Origin: Algoriphagus resistens
GTDB taxonomy: Bacteria > Bacteroidota > Bacteroidia > Cytophagales > Cyclobacteriaceae
Assembly: GCF_001442615.1 (NCBI RefSeq)
Contig: NZ_LMXN01000005.1
Span: 186,001 to 250,000 of the forward strand
Length of the DNA: 64,000 nucleotides
Reading direction: 5' to 3'
Shown here: positions 54,828 through 62,714 of the stretch, in pieces
Position numbering within the stretch: position 1 is the stretch's first letter
How the letters are laid out: each line of letters starts with the position of its first letter
Translations under genes and position numbers: made by a program
The notes under the pieces: generated by a model
The model's input: the letters and a program-made list of their open reading frames with translations, nothing else
Database searches by the model: none
What the model was told of the DNA's origin: nothing

Positions 54828-55742
54828 CTACCGGGCATTTTCAATTCTATTGATTTTCAAAAAGACCAAAATTCGTTTTTCAAGCAGATTGAAGACAAGT
54901 CCTCCCATAATAAAAACAGAAGCCCAAAGTTTCCAGGCTGACAATTCCTCCCCCAAGAAAAACGCTGAACTGATAAAGCCAACAACAGGGATCAGTAATG
55001 TAAAAGGAACTACTATCGAAGTTGAATAGGATTTTAGAAGGTAACCCCAGATCCCATATCCAAGATGCGTAGAGAAATAAACTACGTAAGCAATAGCTCC
55101 GACAGTTGCCCAGGAAATGTTCTGGGCCGAGCTTACAATCACCGAAGGGCCATCTATTAAAAGGGAAGCTACAGCCATAAAAGGCAGCGCAACGAGATTA
55201 CCCCACACGACAAGGGCGAGGGGTGATTGGGCGGCCACTTTTTTGGTAAACATATTACCTGAAGCCCAGGCTAAAGCCGCTAACAATGTCAGAATTAAGC
55301 CAATAAAAGTAGCATTGCCATTTACATTGCTAACAACAATACCAATACCCATAAAGGAAATCAAGGAGCCGAGAATTTTACCTAAACTGGGTTTTTCCTG
55401 AAAGAAAAGGAACGCCAACCCAATTGAGAAAAATACTTGAATCTGGAGAAGGAGTGAGGATAATCCTGGTGATATTCCAAGGTAAATACCACTAAATAGT
55501 AATCCAAACTGCAACGCAAAGTTAAAAATGCCAAAACCGATAATATGCTTTAAAGGAGACCTAGGTCTGGGAAGAAGAAAAACAAAAGGAAATGCTGAGA
55601 GCGCAAAGCGGATAGTGCAAAAGAGGAATGGAGGAAGATCCTTCAATCCTACATAGATGGCGATGAAATTTAGTCCCCAGACCACAACGGTCAGGAGTGT
55701 TAAAAGGAGGTGTTTAAAAGAAAGGCTTTGTGAGATATTCAT
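54828..55742 (-). CDS. EamA/DMT family transporter
   Basis: 304 residues, ten hydrophobic segments in two EamA repeats; the first begins LTLLTVVVWGLNFIAIYVGL and the second WASGNMFTKKVAAQ. Usual family for amino-acid or metabolite efflux; substrate unknown. No partner genes. Confidence 0.9.
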   Translation of the reverse strand: MNISQSLSFKHLLLTLLTVVVWGLNFIAIYVGLKDLPPFLFCTIRFALSAFPFVFLLPRPRSPLKHIIGFGIFNFALQFGLLFSGIYLGISPGLSSLLLQIQVFFSIGLAFLFFQEKPSLGKILGSLISFMGIGIVVSNVNGNATFIGLILTLLAALAWASGNMFTKKVAAQSPLALVVWGNLVALPFMAVASLLIDGPSVIVSSAQNISWATVGAIAYVVYFSTHLGYGIWGYLLKSYSTSIVVPFTLLIPVVGFISSAFFLGEELSAWKLWASVFIMGGLVFNLLEKRILVFLKINRIENAR

Positions 55743-56013
55743 TCACTGGTGATTGAAAGACGTAGTATTGGTTTTCTAATCAGATTTTCCACTGATTTTT
55801 GACGTGCCGGTGGCCCGGTTTGTCGGTTTTGATTTCAGGTAGCAACATAGCAGCTATTGTCATCGTTCCTTCTGCCAAGCCGTAAAGGGTAAACTTCATT
55901 ATTCAGGACTAAGGCTGCAAATGTCGCAATAATTGGTTCTGAACGGTATGTATTCGCAACTTTAATTAATTCGAAATTTTACCTTTGCCAGCTTAACAGC
56001 TGGCCAGGCTATC
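55743..56013. other. Intergenic region
   Basis: No gene or strong signal recognised between the EamA gene's start and the end of the DUF1275 gene. Confidence 0.35.
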
Positions 56014-56760
56014 TCAATTGCGCACAGTTTTTCTTTGATTATATTTTCTTTTTGCCATAATAATCCTAAACCTAAAATCATCGAAAAATAAACTTACCAT
56101 TAAAACTATAGCTGGAATAATCAATGTATTTAGTTTAAGTCCCATTCTTGAATATAAAAATCCACCAACTAATCCACCAAGAAAGAAGAATGAAATTATG
56201 ATAATCCTCAGTTTTATAGTAGCTTTAATTTTATCTTTATCCTTGTATGTTTTTGGGAAAAATAGTTGGGATAACTCAATTCCAAGATCGGTGAATAAAC
56301 CAGTTAAATGTGTTGTTCTAACGATCGCATTAGATATTTTTGTCACAAGCGAATTTTGAAGTCCCATTGCAAATAACAGGGCACTAACAATCAGATTAGG
56401 AGATTCTATTTGAAATATGTAAACCGCAATTGGAATTGAAATGAGTATTAGGAACTCAATTATAGTTGGCAGGACGAAAACATTTAATTTTTTATTTTCT
56501 TTGAATTTTTCAATTAAAAAACTCGATAAAAATGAGCCAAGGAGAAACGAAAAAATATAAAGAAAATAAATTGTTCCTTTCCAAACATCAAATTCGGCAA
56601 CATCATTTATAAAGAGTGCAAAATGTCCTGTTACGTTAGTTGTCAGTTGTTTAAATTCCAAAAAACCTGAAACATTCACAATTCCTGCTACAAAGGATAA
56701 GATTGTGGCGATGCGCAAATTATGGTTAAATGTTCTGCTTTTCCCTTGATGTCGAAACAT
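56014..56760 (-). CDS. DUF1275 (YoaK-like) membrane protein
   Basis: 248 residues. Opens with an SFVAGIVNVSGFLEF motif and the conserved TTNVTGHFALF block of the family, then GLQNSLVTKISNAIVRTTHLTGLFTDLGIEL, the second conserved block. Six membrane segments. Function unknown. Confidence 0.92.
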   Translation of the reverse strand: MFRHQGKSRTFNHNLRIATILSFVAGIVNVSGFLEFKQLTTNVTGHFALFINDVAEFDVWKGTIYFLYIFSFLLGSFLSSFLIEKFKENKKLNVFVLPTIIEFLILISIPIAVYIFQIESPNLIVSALLFAMGLQNSLVTKISNAIVRTTHLTGLFTDLGIELSQLFFPKTYKDKDKIKATIKLRIIIISFFFLGGLVGGFLYSRMGLKLNTLIIPAIVLMVSLFFDDFRFRIIMAKRKYNQRKTVRN

Positions 56761-57700
56761 TTATTCTCATTTAGAGGTCTTTGAAAAATGCACACAATCA
56801 CAACGTGAGCCTTCAATGGCGAAGATAAGGTAAAGCGATGGCCGTTCCAACGCGTGAAATGCGAAGCATTCATGAATTCGGTTTGTTGCTAGAATTCTTT
56901 TTATGATAAAGCCAATTAAATGCAGGGGTAAGTTACCCGTAAACAGGAATGCCCAAGCAAGGGAGGGTTCATGGAATGCTGTGGCATTTTGTGACCTTCC
57001 AGTTTTAAAATGTCGGCGTGCATGCACCTTTGCCGACCAACCAAAAGTAGTCAATGGAAAATACCACTCTTAGGAATCAACCTTTTTTAAAACAGTTCCA
57101 TGATTGGTTTTTATCCGACAAAGTGCATCTTAATTGTCAAGTAAAAAACATGATTTGATCTAAAAACAGAAAAGTCACTGTAAAAAATCAGGCTTTGGTC
57201 GGAGTGGCATCGTTTGAATCTAAGTATTTAATTTGCTGATATACAATAATATATCTTTTGTATTTTTCTTTAGATAATCCTATAGGGAGAAATTAGCTGC
57301 AAATGATGTAGCTAATTTATTTTACAGTAATTTAATGATGTTGTCTGGCTTTTTTAGCAATGAAATCAAAAATAGACCAAAACCATTATGTTTATAAGAG
57401 TTCTTGAAACAGGGCTGATTTCGAATTTCAATACTAGGGAAAACAAGCACTGGTTTTTTCAATTAAACAAAAGCAAGGCAACCTATTTTAAAGGCGATTT
57501 CACTGGGCCCCTAGGTGCTTTATAAATATAATTATAGCCGAAATGCTGTACCTACCTTAAAATGAGAATGCCCAGTTGTGTGTTATTACGCAATCGTTAG
57601 GAGTCTTAAAGATTCTTATAGCATTAATTGTACATTATTCTTTCTCTAAGTAAGAAAATAACAGAGGTGTTTGCTATAAACACCCCCGTCTTGTATGAAA
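56761..57700. other. Long gene-poor stretch
   Basis: About 940 bases. A 95-codon - strand frame at 56767-57054 has no family likeness; a 45-codon + strand frame at 57388-57525 (starting MFIRVLETGLISNF) is possible but weak. A hairpin at 57666-57684 serves the next gene. Confidence 0.35.
57666..57684 (-). terminator. Terminator for the AhpD-like gene
   Basis: GGTGTTT/AAACACC stem with a 5-base loop, followed on the - strand by TGTTATTTTCTT. Confidence 0.6.
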
Positions 57701-58183
57701 TCAAGTAGATTGCGATAGTTGATTGATTACCTGTTCAGCGTCATAGTTGGCCGCCGGTGTTGCAAAAGCTATGTTAAGACGATTGGCAACATTAATAAAT
57801 CCTACGGAAAGAGCTAAATCCAACAGTTCGGTTTCTGAAAAATGTTTAGCAGCTTCATCGTAAACGCTATCGGGAACGTTGTTTTCATGCAGCAAGGTCA
57901 ACGCTTCCGCCCATGCTAATGCAGCTCTTTCCTTCGCTGAAAAAAGCGGCGTTTCCCGCCAAGCATTCAAAAGGAACAGACGCTGTGAAGACTCACCCTG
58001 CGAAATCAGCTCTTTACTGTGCATATCCAGACAAACTGCGCAACCATTAATTTGTGATACCCGGAAGGAAACAAGTTCAATAAGCTCCTTTTTTAGCGGG
58101 GATTGGTCTAGATGCTTTTTTACACCAAAAAGTGGCTTCATCATACTGCTTCCCTTTTCAATAAGATTCAATCGTTTTTTCAT
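57701..58183 (-). CDS. Carboxymuconolactone decarboxylase family protein (AhpD-like)
   Basis: 160 residues. AhpD-type active site INGCAVCLDMHSKE with Cys48, Cys51 and His55, then the second helical half LLDLALSVGFINVANRLNIAF. A peroxidase-like or thiol-disulfide role is expected. Divergent from the ECF41 sigma gene: ECF41 factors are known to neighbour and control such COE-type genes, so this is the probable target. TGTCAC on the - strand at 58243-58248 upstream matches the -35 of ECF41 promoters, but the -10 is not convincing. Confidence 0.88.
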   Translation of the reverse strand: MKKRLNLIEKGSSMMKPLFGVKKHLDQSPLKKELIELVSFRVSQINGCAVCLDMHSKELISQGESSQRLFLLNAWRETPLFSAKERAALAWAEALTLLHENNVPDSVYDEAAKHFSETELLDLALSVGFINVANRLNIAFATPAANYDAEQVINQLSQST

Positions 58184-58429
58184 GTTGATTCGTTTAAAGG
58201 TTTTTACTATTTTGATGTATAGGCAAATGAGTGTGCCTGAAGGTGACAGAATAATGGATTTTTTTTGAATAAATTTTCCGTCAGGTTCATGTGCGGCTTT
58301 CCTGTAGAAGAGCTTTTATTAATAGAACCTCCCAGATAAGCTTTAGTCGGCGGTAAAAAAACCTAAAGCATTGGATTAGCGTAGTATCGCCGGGACCCGT
58401 GTCTGAACGGCATTAATTATTTTAAATAA

Positions 58430-59314
58430 ATGGACATCCTTCAGAATTACCAAAAGAAGCTTTTTCCATTCGCCTATAATATACTTGGCAGTGTGGATGA
58501 TGCGTTTGACGTAATACAGGACGTTGTCGTGAATTTTTTGGAGGGTAATCGGGATCATATTTCCAATGAGTCGGCCTATCTGATAAAAGGCGTGATAAAT
58601 AAATCCATAAACCTGAAAAAAAGATCCAGGAAAACAGTGGGTGACTTTAACTGGTTGCCCGAGCCCATAGGCACCGAAAATACAGATCATTCGATTGCCA
58701 CGAAAGAAATTATCTCATATTCAATGCTGGTACTACTTGAGTATCTTAGCCCAAGGGAAAGGGCGGTCTTTATCTTAAAAAATGTATTCGACTACTCCCA
58801 CAAGGAAATTGCGGAAGTGTTTTCAATTTCCGTTGACAACTCAAAACAACTGTTACATCGTGCAAAGAAGACGTTGAACAATCAGGGCGGTGATCTAAGC
58901 CTGAAAGGTTTTACATCGAATGATTTGTTGTCAAAATATGTCGAAGTGATTAAGAGCGGTGATGTCAAAAAACTTGAGGAAATGTTGTCGGAGAATATTA
59001 TCACTCATGGCGAAGGTGGTGGAAAACCAGGACAGGCGCTTATATCAATCTTTGGGGCTAGCGACGTTGCCGCCCTGCTAATCCAAACCTTTGAACTGCA
59101 CCTTAGGAAATTCCGTAATCAGTTTAGTGATGTAAATAATTCACCTGCCATTCTTTATTATGCAGGTTCGAAACTGATAGCCTGCCAGATTTTTGAAATA
59201 GAACAAGAGTCAGGTAAAATTACAAACATGTATTTCGTCGCCGGTAGGAAAAAGTTAAAGGGAATATTGGGTAGCGGACATTTGCATGCCGGTGGTAAAC
59301 CGGTACAAGAATAG
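58430..59314 (+). CDS. ECF sigma factor, group ECF41, with SnoaL-like C-terminal domain
   Basis: 294 residues. Sigma-2 region (residues 1-65), the group motif WLPEP at 75-79, sigma-4 around 105-155 (LSPRERAVFILKNVF, YSHKEIAEVFSISVDNSKQLLHRAKK), then a SnoaL/NTF2-like domain of about 130 residues with EGGGK at 195-199, the variant of the group's DGGGK motif. The usual NPDKL near the C-terminus is here replaced by GRKKLKG. In this group the C-terminal domain inhibits the factor and replaces a separate anti-sigma factor. Confidence 0.9.
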   Translation: MDILQNYQKKLFPFAYNILGSVDDAFDVIQDVVVNFLEGNRDHISNESAYLIKGVINKSINLKKRSRKTVGDFNWLPEPIGTENTDHSIATKEIISYSMLVLLEYLSPRERAVFILKNVFDYSHKEIAEVFSISVDNSKQLLHRAKKTLNNQGGDLSLKGFTSNDLLSKYVEVIKSGDVKKLEEMLSENIITHGEGGGKPGQALISIFGASDVAALLIQTFELHLRKFRNQFSDVNNSPAILYYAGSKLIACQIFEIEQESGKITNMYFVAGRKKLKGILGSGHLHAGGKPVQE

Positions 59315-60005
59315 AAGGTTGAAAGACCTTTAGTAGGCCAGGTATTTATATTGACAAATTGGGGCTAAACTTCAGTGCCGTTCAATGGTTCAACCATTGA
59401 ATCTGTATTCTTCTGGCAATTTGATTGGAGGGAGAGGTAAAAGGGAAACATTCCTCTGGAAATTTATTGCTCTCGGATGATTAGAAAATGGAACTATTTG
59501 AGTTCTTCATTAACCATTTCGCCAAGTCTTTTAACTTGACTGACATTGCTAAAACAGCACCCGAATGATTTTAAGGAGAATTTGAAGCTTTTGGGGAGGT
59601 TATTTAAATCTCGTTAAGGCCTGATTTCACAATGGTTCCGTAAGGATCCGCAATTCATGCTTGGGTGATGGCCGCAGATGACTTATGTATAGCCTAACTA
59701 TTTGGTGAACCCTAAAAGGAGAATTCAAGGTAATTATCTTATTGAATTCAAACATTTAAAGTGGCTGGTTTAATAGATGGAAGCAATTTGCAGGATAACA
59801 CCTGAGAGCGGGCGGAGATCGTTGCCCTTCAGGAACTGAATATGGTCAGTTTCAGTCTGGATAGGAACCGTTTGCCAAATTGAGAGGAATGTATATTGCT
59901 TTTTAGTAAAGGGATAGATTACATGGGCGAGTATCAATCTGCTATCGAAGTCATTGATCCTTGGGGTATCAATTCGCGGGATAAAACTTAGTGCGTTATA
60001 ACTAT
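59315..60005. other. Gene-poor stretch
   Basis: About 690 bases with no supported gene; an 83-codon - strand frame at 59770-60021 crosses the hairpins below and is rejected. Confidence 0.35.
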
Positions 60006-60034
60006 AAAGGCTAGCCCGCAACTGGCTAGCCTTT
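60006..60034 (-). terminator. Hairpin 2 downstream of the glycine-rich gene
   Basis: AAAGGCTAGCC / GGCTAGCCTTT, perfect 11-base arms with a 7-base loop. On the - strand it follows the first hairpin and is followed by TATAG; the U-rich 3' arm fits an intrinsic terminator. Confidence 0.7.
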
Positions 60035-60044
60035 ACTATTTCAG

Positions 60045-60076
60045 GGTTACGTAGCGTTGTTGAACGCTACGTAACC
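60045..60076 (-). terminator. Hairpin 1 downstream of the glycine-rich gene
   Basis: GGTTACGTAGCGTT-GTTG-AACGCTACGTAACC, perfect 14-base arms, 21 bases after the stop of the glycine-rich gene. No T-run; it forms a tandem pair with the next hairpin. Confidence 0.7.
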
Positions 60077-60097
60077 GGTGAATTTACTTTAAAGTAA

Positions 60098-61285
60098 TCA
60101 GTAGGGTTGGACATTTATCGTGGCAGGTTGGCCGGCAACAGTTCCTGAAAGGCCTTGACCACCAGTGGCCCCTTTACCTCCCCCTGCTCCTGTACTTCCA
60201 TCGCCATTGTGTTTACCTCCGGATCCTTTACCTCCTCCGCTTCCTCCATTTCCTCCAGGACCGCCATTTCCTCCTGAACCGGCAGGGGCTTGAAGCTTTT
60301 GGGGGAAAACTTTGGAAATATCTCCTGAAGGAACCAATACAGTAATATTAGCAGCTGCATCTACAGCGTTTCCTCCCTGACCACCCTGGCCGCCCGGTCC
60401 TCCCTGTCCACCGGAATTTCCATTGCCTGCTCCCGAGCCCGTACATCCGCAGGTTGCCCCGTTTCCGCCTTTACCTCCGTTTCCACCAGTTCCCCCTTTT
60501 CCTCCAATGCCCCCTTGACCTCCGGTGCCCGAACGGGTTAATATGGTTAGGGAAGCAGCATTAAGGGCGGTAGTTATGGTGATTTCTGCCATTTGACTTG
60601 GTAGTCCCTGTGATCCCGTATAACCTGTACCGCCAGTACCTCCTTTATTGCCCGGACTTCCATTTTGTCCGGAATCCCCCGCTATTCCGGCGCTGGAACA
60701 ATTGCCGTTTTTTCCTCCGGAGCCATTTCCTCCGGTTGTTCCTGTTTCCCCTGTATTCCCTACACCACCGGTGGCTCCGAGGATATTGAAGTCTCCATAA
60801 CCTGAGGGTGCAGAACCATTTCTGACCAAGGTATCACAGGTGAACTGAAGTGGGGTATTCTGTATGGTGATGTAGGCCTGGTCATTCATCGTTACCGTAC
60901 CATAGTTCAAAATCACGGGACTTTGTGAGGTGCCTAGATCATTTCTTCCGTTAAACGTATGATCCTCAGCTGATACCGCAGTTAATTCCATAGGGAATGC
61001 CTGGCTGAGCAAAGCTGTATCCCCCTCATTTAATGGGGTGTCGCCGAATAAGTAATTGTTTACACGTTGTAAAAAATCATCGTTGGCATTCCCTTTCGCT
61101 GCTTTCCCAAACAGATTCTGTGTCCTGGAAAGCTTTTCCTCCGGCGTGCCGCCGTTGTCAAAAATTTCTTTTAGACGTTCTATGGAAGGAACGCTTATTT
61201 TTGAAGCAATGGACTCACCTTTTTTCAAGGCTGTTGCTGAGTGCCCGAGTTTTTCAGAGCGGGCAAAGAAATCGAGTTTTTTCAT
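60098..61285 (-). CDS. Glycine-rich GGX-repeat protein, paralogue A
   Basis: 395 residues. N-terminal 165 residues non-repetitive (FFARSEKLGHSATALKKGE, then a beta-rich part). Then three Gly-rich blocks, at 170-228, 252-307 and 336-384, built on GGX/GxxG (for example GGKGGTGGNGGKGGNG). Between them lie two short strand-forming segments, AEITITTALNAASLTIL at 233-249 and the AANITVLVPS part. No N-terminal signal peptide is visible. Poly-glycine II-like packing, as predicted for PGRS domains, is plausible. A relative follows upstream on the same strand. Function unknown; surface or adhesive role is a guess. Confidence 0.85.
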   Translation of the reverse strand: MKKLDFFARSEKLGHSATALKKGESIASKISVPSIERLKEIFDNGGTPEEKLSRTQNLFGKAAKGNANDDFLQRVNNYLFGDTPLNEGDTALLSQAFPMELTAVSAEDHTFNGRNDLGTSQSPVILNYGTVTMNDQAYITIQNTPLQFTCDTLVRNGSAPSGYGDFNILGATGGVGNTGETGTTGGNGSGGKNGNCSSAGIAGDSGQNGSPGNKGGTGGTGYTGSQGLPSQMAEITITTALNAASLTILTRSGTGGQGGIGGKGGTGGNGGKGGNGATCGCTGSGAGNGNSGGQGGPGGQGGQGGNAVDAAANITVLVPSGDISKVFPQKLQAPAGSGGNGGPGGNGGSGGGKGSGGKHNGDGSTGAGGGKGATGGQGLSGTVAGQPATINVQPY

Positions 61286-61325
61286 TTGTACTTTGTTTAG
61301 AGTTAAAAGATTTAATAAAACAATT

Positions 61326-62657
61326 TTAAACCGGTTGATAATTAATAGTTTCGTTTATAGGGCTGAGATGATTTGATTCCCGTACAGCGGTCCAAATAGG
61401 TTTTTCATTGAGAAATACCCATGGCGCATCCCGTTGTTTTCCCGGGCGTCCGTCAGAACCGGCAATACCATTCTTTCCTGAAAGAGGCTGACTTTCGGGA
61501 TTGCTGAATCTTCCTGGTTTTCCCCCTTCTCCGCCCAGCCCAAAGCGGCCGCCTGTCCCTTTTTTTCCTGGGGGAGAAGGCAGGGAAGTTATTGTACACT
61601 GTTTTTCCTGATGAGGCGGTAATGTGATATAAATATTGGATGAAAGTCCGCCATTTGCCCCGTTGCCTCCATGGCCTCCATTGCCACCATTTCCAGGATT
61701 CCCTCCTTTGCCACCTTCCAAAACTCCCGTTAACAGTTTATTTCCATCGCTTCCGTTCCCCCCGTTGCCGCCATTTCCGCCATTTCCGCCGTCACCTCCA
61801 TCTCCGCCTTTGCCTGCCTGGCTGAACAGCTGTAGATTTCCCTCCAGATGTCCTATGGTGATTTCTGCAATCTTTGACATTCCGCCGTTTCTTCCATGGC
61901 CTCCATTTTTACCATCAGCACCATTACGGCCATCTTCACCGTCCATTTGATCAGGGGCTATCGGCCCTGCCAGATATAATCCTAACAGGCTGCTCTGGAC
62001 TATAGGGGATAGGCCGTCTTTCCCGGAATTCCCTGTCGTTCCGGGTTTTCCCTTTTGCCCGTTTTCCAGACCTCTGCGCGTGTCCAGTGAAAAAGGGGTA
62101 GGCAGTATTCCAATTTGGTAATCTTCTACCGACTCAGACGCGCTGTTATTGCTGATTACCCGCTCACAAACCAATGAAAATACATTGCCCCTTACCACTA
62201 TTTTTGCCCCGGGTTCCAGGATCAGTTCACCTACATTGACCGAGGTATAAAGTTCCTCTGATTCATCAATGCCCCAAGTTTCGGCAGTCACTGTGACATC
62301 CCATTCCTGACCTGATTTAATGGTTTTCCGGAGTACGCTCATTAACTTGCCATGGGCGGGAAAATGATTACTTAACCCCTGACTGTCGCTTTGATGAACA
62401 GGTTCGTCAGCAAATACAAAAGCTTCTCCTCGGTCGTGGATTCCCTGGCCCAATCTGGAGCGTTTTGCTATGGGAGGATTGAAAAATGTCTTCTGTCGCT
62501 GTTTTCGTTGCGCTTCAGTTGCTACCGAGAGATGTTTTCGTACATCCTGGATAGTATCAAATAGTACATAGCTTACTAGTTCTTCTCCTTTCTGAAGTGC
62601 AGATATGTCATGGTTGAAGAGGGAAGCCCGTCGGAAAAAATCGTGAAATCGGTCCAT
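61326..62657 (-). CDS. Glycine-rich GGX-repeat protein, paralogue B
   Basis: 443 residues. Shares with paralogue A the opening plan (FFRRASLFNHDISALQKGEE against FFARSEKLGHSATALKKGES) and the strand segment before the main block (IAEITIGHLEGNLQLFSQAG). Gly-rich blocks at 196-215, 240-259, 281-337 and 364-408, with GGNGGNGGNGGNG in the middle. The non-repeat domain (60-190) is longer than in A. No signal peptide. Starts 57 bases downstream of the glycosyltransferase stop and 40 bases before A, so probably one operon of GT, B and A. Confidence 0.85.
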   Translation of the reverse strand: MDRFHDFFRRASLFNHDISALQKGEELVSYVLFDTIQDVRKHLSVATEAQRKQRQKTFFNPPIAKRSRLGQGIHDRGEAFVFADEPVHQSDSQGLSNHFPAHGKLMSVLRKTIKSGQEWDVTVTAETWGIDESEELYTSVNVGELILEPGAKIVVRGNVFSLVCERVISNNSASESVEDYQIGILPTPFSLDTRRGLENGQKGKPGTTGNSGKDGLSPIVQSSLLGLYLAGPIAPDQMDGEDGRNGADGKNGGHGRNGGMSKIAEITIGHLEGNLQLFSQAGKGGDGGDGGNGGNGGNGGNGSDGNKLLTGVLEGGKGGNPGNGGNGGHGGNGANGGLSSNIYITLPPHQEKQCTITSLPSPPGKKGTGGRFGLGGEGGKPGRFSNPESQPLSGKNGIAGSDGRPGKQRDAPWVFLNEKPIWTAVRESNHLSPINETINYQPV

Positions 62658-62714
62658 AGTTTAACCTGTTAAAGTCACACAATAATGTCAGTGAAAGTTT
62701 TTGCCCAGATCCGG

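Noticed and set aside
56767..57054. 95-codon - strand frame upstream of the DUF1275 gene
   Set aside because: His/Arg-rich composition without family likeness; sits in the gene's promoter side.
57361..57372. TGAAATCAAAAA string resembling the start of the leader
   Set aside because: The following bases do not match the leader and no HARFH-type motif occurs downstream.
59770..60021. 83-codon - strand frame before the tandem hairpins
   Set aside because: It runs across a terminator hairpin and has no protein-like pattern.
61636..61950. Pro/Leu-rich + strand frame opposite the glycine-rich paralogue B
   Set aside because: It is the antisense reading of GGX codons (CCx), an artefact of repeat composition with no independent support.
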